From: Chlorokybus atmophyticus
Lineage: Eukaryota; Streptophyta; Chlorokybophyceae; Chlorokybales; Chlorokybaceae
Direction: 5' to 3'
Assembly: GCA_009103225.1 (NCBI GenBank)
Contig: RHPI01002438.1
Span: 1,026,812 to 1,090,811 of the forward strand
Length of the DNA stretch: 64,000 nucleotides
In this document: piece by piece, positions 34,513 through 44,315 of the stretch
Layout: each line of letters begins with the position of its first letter
How positions within the stretch are numbered: position 1 is the stretch's first letter
The notes under the pieces: generated by a model
The model's database searches: none
What the model saw: the letters and a program-made list of their open reading frames with translations, nothing else
Told to the model about the DNA's origin: nothing
Program-made: the position numbers and the translations under genes

Positions 34513-36774
34513 ATGGTAGCAGGTGTGTCCAGCGATAAAGGAGCACGACAAGGAGCAGGAGGAGAAAGACGAGCAGGAGCAGGACGAGGATCTCATCCAG
34601 GGACAGGGTGCTGCCACGCATGCAGGCGGCGTGTGCGTAACGACAGGCTGGTGCGCTGTCCGCAGGTGGGGCCGGACGTACCGCTGAAGGAGAGGCACTC
34701 GCCCTGGTGCTTCCCATGCGTCCGCCGCCTGCTCAAGCAGAGCCCTCTCTTTGCCTCCGCAACAAAAGGTGAGACACTCAACTATGCAGCCTAGTGAAGC
34801 CTGCTTGCTGATTTGTAACTGAGCTGAGCATGCCGTACGCTGTGCTGTAAATCAAGCTGTGAGCATCACAGCTTGATTCACTGGCCAGTGTTTGCATGCG
34901 ATGCTGTTGGACCAGTTTGAACCGCAAAGACTTTCCTGGTAGTTTAGACGCACGCAGGCTTTTCTTGAGAGCAAAGCAGCATGCAGCAGTGTAGGCAAGC
35001 GCATACGACCTTACGAATGAGATGGACAACTGTGGTTGCGCATGCACGCACACGCTTGCAATGCATGGTTGCTCGGTAACCAGTGTTGCTGCAAAGGTGG
35101 TAGCTTGTTGCTGGGTCTGAAGTGTCATCTTGCAGGTTGGCAATGTCCTCGTTGCGGCGGTCACGAGTGTCCATGTCCAGCATGCACGCGGCGACGCAAA
35201 GACAAGCAACAGCTGGCTTCTCTCAGAGCAGCAATTGACACTCCCAAACTTGCTGAAGCAGCAGCTCCTGCTGCTGAAGTGAGAACCCCAGACATCAACT
35301 TGCCATCGAACACAACGTCACCAGGTCTGTCATCGCCCGAACCTCTTCCACCATCACCGCCACGCAAACGGTCACAGCTGCGTTCGAAAGCGTCCGACAG
35401 CAACAAGAGCAGCAGCGAGAGTGGGCGAACTGGAGTTCTTACGCGTTCACAGTCAAGAAAGGTGTGTCTGTGGAAAGCTGAATACTGGATGCATCCCGTG
35501 GAACATTTAGCGCAGAACGTATGGTCTGTGTGTTTTGTGTGCTGCAAGAACGCACTCACATTCCATTCCTCGTTCTCTTGCAGTTACAGCCGGAGAAAGG
35601 GCTTTTGCACCTACAAAATGGAGCTGGCAAGGAAGGAGCAGCAGAGTCCAACTCTGAGCCTTTCCCACCTGAACCGGTCGAACGCAGCATATATGAAGAG
35701 GCAAAGCCTCCTACCCGCCCGCCCCGCTCTTCATTGGACTCATCTGCATGGGAGCAGTGGCGTTTGAGCCCAACACCCGCCAAAGTGCGCACGCTGCCCA
35801 ATGCAAGAATACGAGCCGTTAGTGATACAGACACAAGTACAGTGCAGCCAACAGAGACAACATCTCCTTTCAAGGAGGTCCCCGCAAACGAGCCTTCTGC
35901 CTCGATGCCAAGCCCATCAGATGACATCAACATAAGCGATGCATCCATTCCGTCTTCAACGCAAAACATATCAAATGTTTCTGCTGCACAAAGCCCGAGC
36001 AAGCGGGTCAAGTCAATAAAGGACAAGCCAAGGCCATCAACAAAACGGAAAAGGGTGGGCCGAGTTTACTTTTGACTCCTGTACCAGTGCAACAATGGAC
36101 TGATTGTGCTGCAGTTTCAGGGTGTTGTTGATGGTCCTGTTGGCCCGCGCGTGTTGTGGACGCCTCCCAAGTCGCCTTTTGGCTTGATACAGGAGCAGCT
36201 GTATCAGGACCCTTGGAAGGTGTTGGTGGCCTGCATGCTTCTGAATAAAACCTCCGGCAAAGTGGTATGTGGCGTTCGTTGTTTTGTGGATACACTATGA
36301 AGTGTGGCTTTGCTGTCTCAAGTTACGCAGCAATCTCAGTGTGTCTTTTTCATGTGCTTTGTATTGTGCAGGTTCATCAGGTCATATGGAACCTGTTCAA
36401 GATCGCACCAACACCCGAAGCGACGGTAAAGCTGCCGGTTGAGACCATATCAGAGGTCATTCGTCCGCTCGGGTTGTACAACATCCGAGCCAAGTCCATT
36501 AAGCGCATGTCTGAAGATTACATAAAGCGGGACTGGACCTCTGTGCTGCAGCTGCATGGTGTTGGAAAGTAAGTTTTGCAGCATTTGCGCCCGTTTTGCT
36601 TTGGTTGTTGTCCAAGTACACCGTTACAGTTCTGTGGCGTTCAGGTATGCTTCGGATGCTTATAATATCTTCTGTGAGGGTCGATGGCGTGAAGTGGACC
36701 CCGATGACCACATGCTGAACAAGTACCACGAATGGTTGAAGCAGACGGACGGCTATGGTTGCGGGTATCAGTAG
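34513..36774 (+). CDS. MBD4-type DNA glycosylase with N-terminal CDCA7-like 4CXXC zinc finger
   Basis: Six exons (34513-34768, 35136-35461, 35584-36054, 36115-36264, 36372-36568, 36645-36774) join in phase to give 509 aa. Residues 31-105 form a Cys-rich module: [19 protein letters not shown] and, after an intron, [20 protein letters not shown]. The order C-x2-CRR...FC-x2-C...W-x-CP-x-C-x-G-x-C-x-C-x2-C is that of the zf-4CXXC_R1 domain of CDCA7. A Ser/Pro-rich linker with a basic NLS-like end (RPSTKRKR) follows. Residues 352-509 are the helix-hairpin-helix glycosylase of MBD4: [61 protein letters not shown] with the catalytic Asp at about 471, and [17 protein letters not shown]4 enzymes excise T or U from G mismatches left by deamination of 5-methylcytosine and cytosine. 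Animal MBD4 has an MBD domain instead; the plant MBD4-like enzymes I know lack both. Start ATG 34513 is the first in frame before the finger. Confidence 0.88.
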
Positions 36775-37885
36775 GCGTCATAATGACTAGTGCGATTGTT
36801 GAGTTTGGATGATTTCTTGTACAGATGGACTGCAGGTGCGCTAGCTTAATGCTTCCCACGGCAGCCGCTTGCCTTATAGATAATACCTGCATTACGTGAT
36901 AAGAGTTACTTTTTATTGTTTAGTTGGAGAGTAAGCAGTTGCGCCCAACTGCAAGGTATGGTTGCCATTGTCGATACAGTGTTGTGATGCTATCACCTGA
37001 ACGCAGTGTGTTCTTCTTATGTGACATGTGACCGAGACTATCATGCACTCACTGCGCCCAACGGTAGTGCATCGTCTTCTGCTGCTGCTGCTGTGTCATC
37101 ATCGTGATTAATCAGTCAATGCCGCACCTCCTGACACAATTGGCGCCTACTTGGCAGTAGGCCCCTAGCCAGTCCTCTGGTGCATACGGTTGTACATATT
37201 AATGTTTGGTTACTGGCTGCTTTGGGCGTGCAAATGCATCCGTATAATTGCGCATATGTGGCTCTGCTTATGGCACAAACTTGGTGTGGTCCAGTCTATG
37301 TTATGAAAGAAGCCTCCTACTTAAGAGGTGATAGTTCAATTACTACATCCACTGATGATGGATCGTGTACACTAAAGTCATAGTTGCTTGTGATGTGTAT
37401 AATAAATAGAGTTCAAGGATTGTGGCATGCATGAGAGTGTGACACACACATGCATGAGCAGTCGACTCACCACATTATGAAGCACTCTTATTAACCGCCG
37501 GGCTGCCAACCTAGCTGCTACCTACCTTCTCTGTGCTCGAACAGCTGATAGTTCGTGAGATGTGTGATTCAGTTCGTTGCATACAAGTGTTGTTTCCTAT
37601 ATGGAACTTCGTATATGGAACTTCTTGTAGGGTCTGGGATGCGCACAGTTTGTTAAACTACACGCAACTGTGAGTGTGCAATGTAATGTTACTGCAGCGC
37701 CTAATGCAACACTAGAGGGAAAGTGCAGTCAGGACGGTGTTTTGTATGCACAGATTGCATTGTACAGCTTTTCAGTGACCATCAAAGACCAAAGTTGTGC
37801 ACAACGGCGATAGTAGAGGCAGCAGACTCAAATAAAAGTGGAAAACGGTTTCTTGCTGTAAGGCATCCAATATTTTACTCGCGAG
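36775..37885. other. Gene-free stretch
   Basis: No supported gene. It lies between the 3' ends of the convergent glycosylase (+) and L24 (-) genes and must hold both 3' UTRs. A short CTG run occurs near 37078-37092 and two copies of ATATGGAACTTC near 37600-37625. Confidence 0.5.
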
Positions 37886-38603
37886 CTATGACGGCAAGAC
37901 CTCTCCAGTCTTGATAAGGTACCTGACCTTCTTGCCATTCTCATCAATCTTGTGCGCCAGTCGTGACCTGATCTGCTTGTCTTTCGAGTAATGCATCACA
38001 TTGGAATGATGAATTGGGGCAGCAATGCTGAGGATCTGACCCATCTCTCCCTCCTTCGCCGGCTTCGAGTGCTTCACCTTCAAGTTCACGTCCTTGCAGA
38101 CAATCAGACCCTTCTTCAGCAGCACCTGTTGCTCACGATCAGACCACGCTTCAGCACAAGCACACACTAATGAATCAATTGAATAACAACTGCAGCAGAC
38201 GCAGCCGAATTGCATAAGAACAATCTTGGCTATTATATTGGATATTCATCATAATGACACGCCCTACGTTGCAACATAGAAACAAAGCACAATTCAGCTG
38301 GAGCTCGTGTTTGCAGACCCGTACCTTCTCGACTTCGGTGACCTTGCCCTTGTCCTTGCCAGCGGTGACAATGACGGTATCGCCCGTCCTAACATGCATT
38401 GGCTCGCGGATGGCCGTGCCATTGTCGTTAAGCTTTGACCTCTCCCACCTGGCGGCCATGGCAACAGCGGGCAAGGGGCGAGCAGGGGCGGAGGAGGGAG
38501 CGGCAGCAGCCGCCGACCGCAACCTCACGGCATCCCCGCCCAAGAATCCGGAAGACAATGCGCCCCCCACCCTCACTCCAGCTATCGCCCCCATGGCCGC
38601 CAT
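37886..38603 (-). CDS. 50S ribosomal protein L24, plastid type, nuclear-encoded
   Basis: Two exons (38603-38325, 38125-37886) join in phase to give 172 aa. The first about 45 residues are Ala/Gly/Arg-rich with few acids, a typical plastid transit peptide (MAAMGAIAGVRVGGALSSGF). The mature part shows the KOW-type L24/uL24 pattern: HVRTGDTVIVTAGKDKGKV, an intron within the KOW region, then GLIVCKDVNLKVKHSKP and GQILSIAAPIHHSNVM. uL24 is an early assembly protein of the large subunit. The true start is ATG 38603; the frame upstream has no ATG before a stop. The C-terminal extension is long, as in plant plastid L24. Confidence 0.93.
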
Positions 38604-38768
38604 TGCCGCCAACCCGCACGCCAACCACGCCGCCGCCAAGGCTAGGGTTCCGCCACGAATGACTTTTGGCTGGGATAAGACCTAACGTTAGCTATAAAGT
38701 ATGTGTTCAGTGAGCACAATGCAAGCACGGCTTCAATTCACTGATCCTGCTGACTCAGTGAACCACCC
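38604..38768. promoter_or_regulatory. 165-bp divergent promoter between L24 and the 38.8-kb gene
   Basis: Start codons of the minus-strand L24 gene (38603) and the plus-strand gene (38769) are 165 bp apart, so both promoters and both 5' leaders must share this interval. No TATA box is obvious. Confidence 0.5.
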
Positions 38769-40244
38769 ATGTCCAGGCGAAGTCGGGCGGCGGCGGCGGC
38801 GGCGGCGAGGGGTTTGCCGTCGCCGTCGGAGTCGTGGGAGGGGGTGAGGGTAGTGGCCGTGACCAAGGACAGGCCTTACGCTAAGCAGTGGCGGTCGGAG
38901 GGCGCTCTTGTGGTGCTTCATGGAGGAGCGGATAGTGAAGCAGCTCAGCCGTCTCGCCTTGGGCTGAGGCTCTCTGCCGCTGCTGCCATTGCCGCCGCCG
39001 CTCTGCATGCCAACAGCGTCACGCACGCCTTCCTTCTGGACGCCTCAGACCTCGTCAAGGAGCTCCCTGCTGAGCAGGCGACCCGTGGTGGTCCTGGTCC
39101 CGTCTCTAAGCCTGTGAGATAACAGCCTAGCTCCAACTTATATACATGCAGACAATCATTTTTGTCGATGATGTTAAGCAAGCATGGCTGTTGTACACAC
39201 AGCTTGCTTTGCAAGCATTACAAACTGAGTTACGAAAGAACAATGTCGTTGCAGCTTTGCAAGTGGCAGACACCCACAGTGCATATTTGCATGGATGCTG
39301 CTTGCTTGCTTGCTTGCATGTCGAAGTGTTGCTAACGTGTGATAAGCGCTTAGTGTCATTCCCACCAGTAACTTCTTGAACCCATCGACCGTTGTCTGTG
39401 TTGTCCAGATTGGAAGGGTTCTGTCCAAGTTGAACCTGACCGGTGCGAGCTATGTAGCCGGTGGTGGAGGCTGCCCAGTGGTTATCAAAGCGTTGGATTG
39501 GAGCACAGCAGGCTTGTTGGTCTTGATACAGCCCGTGTTCCATCGCGGCATACGGGCTGGTATGCAATACAGCACGCACCTGGTTCCTGAGTGCTTATGT
39601 GTCTTGATAACAACATTGCCAATCTTCTCCCTTTTGTGCTTTGTGTCCCAGATCAGGACATTGCGGCGCAGGCTGAGCAGTGTCGTGTGCACGCGCTGTT
39701 CTCCAGCGAAGCATTATCGAAGGCTACATCGCCTCAGCTGCAGACTTTGCTTCCGCATGCAACCATTGAGGTGACTTGTGTTCAGATATGCCCTGTGTGC
39801 TTACTGGCTGGATGCAGATTCGTGCAGTGTGCATGCTCTAGACTGGGGTTGGGTAGTGCTTAGGTAGGGTGTGGAATCCAAGTTGTGATGTGGACACGGT
39901 TGAGTACTACAAGTCAAGTGCATACGACAGTGTGATGTGGTTGTAGTTTGTGGATTGTTTACAGTTCAGGTTTGAAGGATGCATTCACGACCGGATTGAT
40001 ATGTTCTATCCATGTATTGTTTGTGCAGGTGCTGGATGGCTGCAATGATGGGCGAGTAGCAGCGCATATTGCACAGCTGCTGCTTGCGGAGTCGACAGAG
40101 GGCAGCGAGGGCGACAGCAGCTTGTGGTTTGCTGAGGTCAAGTTTTCATTGAATGCATTTAGTAAACAGATGGAGCAAACCATTGTGGATGCAACCCCAC
40201 AAATGTCAATGGCGCTTGGCTCATATTCGCATGTGCGCAGCTGA
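38769..40244 (+). CDS. Uncharacterised four-exon gene
   Basis: Exons 38769-39113, 39409-39559, 39652-39770 and 40029-40244 join in phase to give 276 aa. The N-terminus is basic and Ala-rich (MSRRSRAAAAAAARGLPSPS), possibly a targeting peptide. It is followed by alternating strand/helix-like text: VRVVAVTKDRPYAKQWRSEG, ALVVLHGGAD, THAFLLDASDLVKEL, LNLTGASYVAGGGGCPVV, AEQCRVHALFSSEALSK and DGCNDGRVAAHIAQLLLAE. The Gly-rich loops suggest a nucleotide- or cofactor-binding alpha/beta fold, but I do not recognise the family. The last exon might instead splice at FAE|GTCAAG to a further exon near 40500-40578 (RRFMRGWKGVECAAVDTL). It is divergent from plastid L24, so a plastid role is conceivable, by context only. 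Confidence 0.55.
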
Positions 40245-41006
40245 TCCACTTGTGCCAAAAATGCTACTGCTGGCAAATTGCATGTGAATGACACGAAGGC
40301 ATCCTCATAGCATAGCTTTTCCATAACACAATACAGGACACACGGTGGTCGAGTTGATGAGTTGTTGTGCTGCTGTTAGCTTGTATGTGAACACGGCATG
40401 TGTTACATTTGCATGCACATTATACCAGTGTGTGTGCTTGACCATACAAAAGCAGCACCATGATATGTACGTTGCTGCACATGCTGTTGGTGTCGGGTAC
40501 CGCAACAGACCTCAGCGGAGGTTCATGCGCGGGTGGAAGGGTGTGGAATGCGCGGCGGTTGATACCTTGACTGCCTAGAGCTGTTGTACAATGTACGAGT
40601 TGATCTTGACTAGGTCTGGTTGCATGATCAATGCTGGGGGCAACAGTGGCACTCCCATTGCGAAACAAAGATTAGATGTTATGATATGCACCTCTCAGGT
40701 AGCTCCGAACCTGCCCACAGTCTATGCTGCAATGCGCATTTGACTGACGTATCCGAGGTGTACAGAAAATGAGATGTGGGTATGCCCATCGCGATAGTAC
40801 AGTATATGCCGCAACTGTGGAGAAGTGCGCACCAAGAATATACACAGTGGCATAGCTGGCTCACAGGCGCACGACATATCACAGCCAAACCACACAGTGC
40901 ATGCGCGTCTACATGCCAGCGCTCTACAGAGCGCAACCCATGCTTAGGGTAAACTTGATTCAGAACTTGATCAAGGACAAATACACAGATGCTACAGCAG
41001 GCAAAT
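40245..41006. other. Intergenic stretch between convergent genes
   Basis: No confident gene. A short frame at about 40480-40578 (+) could be an extra 3' exon of the preceding gene. The rest should hold 3' UTRs of that gene and of S9. Confidence 0.4.
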
Positions 41007-41975
41007 CTACTCGTCGTCCTCCTCGCCCTCATCACCACCATCACCTCCCTTCTTGGACGCATTGCGGAGGTTCTTGCGCTTGACGCGGCCGGGGCGGCCA
41101 CCACCGAACGGCGAGGACAGTGCAAAGTCGATATGCTTCTGCGAGTCGATGCGGACAAGGAACGAGGGCACATCAACAATTTGCTTGCCAACTCGGATGT
41201 GGCGCTGGCGGATGAGCACGCGGGCATGGTGGATGGACTTGGCGAGGCCGAGCTTGAAGACAAGTGTCTGAAGCCGCCTCTCAAGGAAATTAGCTGTGGT
41301 CAAGGACAGCACGTAATCGAGCTTGGCCTGGGACTCATCCAGCAGACCATAGCGCTGCATGCGGCGAAGGAGAGCATCTCCCTCAAAAATACGCCTCTCG
41401 TCCTTCTCGTCCAGAGTCAGCAGCGTACGCGCAGCATTACGGATGTGCGACAGCGTGTACTGCACGCGCCACAGCTCACGCTTGTTGCGCAGACCGTACT
41501 CGCCGACCAGCTTCAACTCGGCATCCAGACGCTCCTTCTCGAAGGGACGCCGGGGCTTCTTAAAGGTTTTACTGACTGTAGCCACCCACAAGACAAGTCA
41601 ATCACCAAACGAATGCGTTACCAACGCATCAACAATGCAGCTGAGGACACAGGGGCAATGCCTATGGGTTGGATCCCTAGACTGCTGATGAGCGAAGGAA
41701 GACGAGCCTCTGGCAATCAAATCCCAGCAAGGCACATTAAGCAACGCTAGCTAATGCAGTACCAACAGGAACCCCTTGAGTTAACAGCAGGTATGCACAA
41801 CATGGTCACACCCAACTAAGCCGCGCACACAGCCCACGCAGACGCACAACAACGGTGACGCGAGCGACATGGCGGACAACCGCAACCACGGATATGACAA
41901 CAACAATAACAGCACACCAACGACCGCCACCAAATTCAAGCACTCACAATTTCGGTAGAAGCTGATCTTCACCAT
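41007..41975 (-). CDS. RPS9: 40S ribosomal protein S9 (uS4)
   Basis: Two exons (41975-41948, 41575-41007) give 198 aa. Exon 1 is only 28 nt (MVKISFYRN), and the intron falls after codon 9. The product follows plant S9 almost residue by residue: [58 protein letters not shown], the S4 RNA-binding part [19 protein letters not shown] and [20 protein letters not shown], then [15 protein letters not shown] and a Gly/Asp/Glu tail. uS4 sits in the 40S body near the mRNA entry channel. Head to head with the IMPACT gene, 238 bp between start codons. Confidence 0.97.
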
Positions 41976-42213
41976 CGTGCCCGGTAATCCGCGGCGCCGG
42001 CCGCCTCACCCGCCGCCGCCGCCGCCCACGTCGCCGCCGCACCAAAGAGAGCACACCCAGGCGCAGGTTGCCGCCTAAAACCCTAGCCGCCGACCACTCA
42101 CAATCGCTACCGTCCAATATATCCTACGGCGAAGATGCTGAACAGGCTCGACCGATCGAGCTTATAGATTGTTTGGGGTTTGGAGTGTGTCCGGGACTGG
42201 TTTGGAATAGGCT
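41976..42213. promoter_or_regulatory. 238-bp divergent promoter between S9 and IMPACT
   Basis: Both 5' leaders and promoters must lie here. The left part is GC-rich with GCCGCC runs (41995-42045), and AAAACCCTAG occurs at about 42076. Its reverse complement contains AGGGTTTT, similar to the telobox-like AAACCCTA element found upstream of many plant ribosomal protein genes. Regulatory use here is inferred. Confidence 0.5.
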
Positions 42214-44315
42214 ATGGCCAGCGGCAGCGGCGAGGTCGTCGTCGTCGGCGGTGGCGGCGAGAGCAGGGAGGTGCAGACAGAGGAGCTGCAGGTTCTCCAG
42301 TCGATCTACGGCGACGACTGTGAGGTGGATCTGGAGGCCTTCTCGTGCAAGGTGGCGCTCGCAATGCAGCAATCGGCGTGCAAGCACTCCACAATGCATG
42401 CATGCCCAAGCCTGTCATCATGCACCACTTGTTACTCAGATAAGTGTGCTTGCAGCTTGGTGTCGCTGATACTGGTCTGGTGTTGAGCGCCCATTTACCT
42501 GTTGACTACCCTGCAATTGAGCCGCCTGTATTTCTGCTGGAAGGCGCTGCTGGTGCGTGTGATGAGTTCGTGCACGACGAGTTCTGCTGGTGCGTGTGGT
42601 GCGTGGTGCACTATCTTGAAGAGTGTTGACATGCATGCTTGTTTTACCTCAGATGACGCCAAGCGCGAGTGGGCCTGCTCCCAATTAGAACAGCTGTACT
42701 GGCAAACCCCTGGAGAGGTGGTCTTGTTCAAGTGGGTGGAGTGGCTGAAGGTGAGAGCAGCGCTGCAGTGATGCATCAGTGATGATATACATGCGACTGC
42801 TTGTGCTTGTATCAGCAACTTGAACACAATAGCTGTTTTCAGCAAAGCAAGGCAGGTCGCTGAGCAGTTGTTGATACAGTCTGAGTAGAGAGGGAGCAGG
42901 CAGGCCACTTATTCGCATGGCCACCACTAAAGCCTTAGTCGCAACAACAGCTAGAAACTAGAAATGCCATGTCATTTTGGTCAAGTGATGCCAGGGCACG
43001 TGTGGTAGTGGTGGCTGTCTTGGGTTGTTGTCTCTCCTTCGAGTGTGGTGGAGTCAACAAGGTGCAGCCCTGGTGCACCCTTGTTGTGCCGTTTGTTGAC
43101 AGCAGGTTGTGGCAGTAGTGGTGTTAGTGACTCACGTTATATTCATTCACATATCTTCATATATGCATGCAGTCATGTGTGCGTGCTTTCAGCTGACCTA
43201 TAGTGCTTGCATGTTCTGCAACAGAGCGAGCAGGAGTCTATTGCACGGCCAGCACAATCAGCCAGTGCGTCCATAGCTACCAGTGTTGCAGCACCACTTC
43301 AGCAGCATGCTGATGACTTTCACAAGTGAGTCCATGACCCCAGCTGCACCAATACGGCATAGCTCTGACATCAGTGCCTCGCTCTCGGTCTCACACAAGT
43401 CTGCGTTGCAGAGTTGTGCAAACTGAAGAAACAGCGTTGAAACTACAACATGAGGCACAGAGAGCCAGCAAAACCCTGTCATCGAGTATCAGCGTCTTCC
43501 ATGGTGAACCTTTCACTGAGCGGCGCAGTAAGTTAGCGCTGTACTGTGATAACCTCGCAGCAGGTTCCTATTCCACATGTCGTGCCATGCTAGTGTGCTT
43601 GTACCAGATTAGCACTGTTGCGGGACTACAAATGATCTGCATCCAACTACCAGGCACGTTCCAAGCCCATGTGGCTGTAGTGAAGAGCGTGGACGACGTT
43701 CAGCTCGTTATGAACGAGTTGATGCAGAATAAGAAAGTTGCTGCAGCCACTCACAACATCATGGCATACAGGATTAAGCTCGAGGGCCGTAACACGGTAA
43801 ATACCTGGCTGTTGTGCGCCACACAGATGGCTCCCTAATGCAGCTGTGTACATTGCCAGTGCTTAAGCAGGTGTACAGCCTCCAAACTCATGATGTTTCT
43901 CTGTGTATGCAGTTTGCTCAGGACAGCGATGATGATGGAGAAACTGCTGCTGGCTCTCGCTTGCTGCATTTGCTACAGATCACCGATGCGTGTAACGTTG
44001 TAAGTGACATTTTTTCTTCTGCTGTTGCCAGTCAGCATGTGTAAGTTGTTCCCATGTGACAGAATTGATATCCACCTACAGTGTGTGGTAGTCTCCCGCT
44101 GGTATGGCGGCATTCTGCTTGGACCTGATCGCTTCAAGTACATAACAAATGCTGCGCGCGACATTCTGCAACAGTTCGGTATGCTGGAAGGCGCGGGAGA
44201 AAAGGACAAGTCGCGAGGCATGTGTTGGCACTTTGTAGTGTACTCATTGATGTTTATGAGGCATGCTGCTTTGACGCTGTTTCTCAATGCGTGTACTACA
44301 GGCAAACGGAAGTAG
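42214..44315 (+). CDS. IMPACT/Yih1 homologue (RWD + UPF0029 domains)
   Basis: Nine exons (42214-42351, 42456-42552, 42653-42750, 43225-43325, 43412-43527, 43654-43796, 43913-43999, 44082-44217, 44302-44315) join in phase to give about 309 aa. The RWD domain lies at about residues 18-110 (TEELQVLQSIYGDD, then LSAHLPVDYPAIEPPVFLL). A helical linker follows. The UPF0029/IMPACT domain runs from about 183: RRSTFQAHVAVVKSVDDV, AATHNIMAYRI, DSDDDGETAAGSRLLHLLQ and VVSRWYGGILLGPDRFKYI. IMPACT/Yih1 binds GCN1 and dampens GCN2 activation, shaping the amino-acid starvation response. The last intron is best read with a GC donor (AG|GCATGT at 44218), giving the basic end SRGKRK. An alternative longer 3' end to about 44533 is possible. 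Confidence 0.9.

Noticed and set aside
34778-35209. 143-codon minus-strand ORF
   Set aside because: It is antisense to the zinc-finger exon and intron of the glycosylase gene; no family resemblance.
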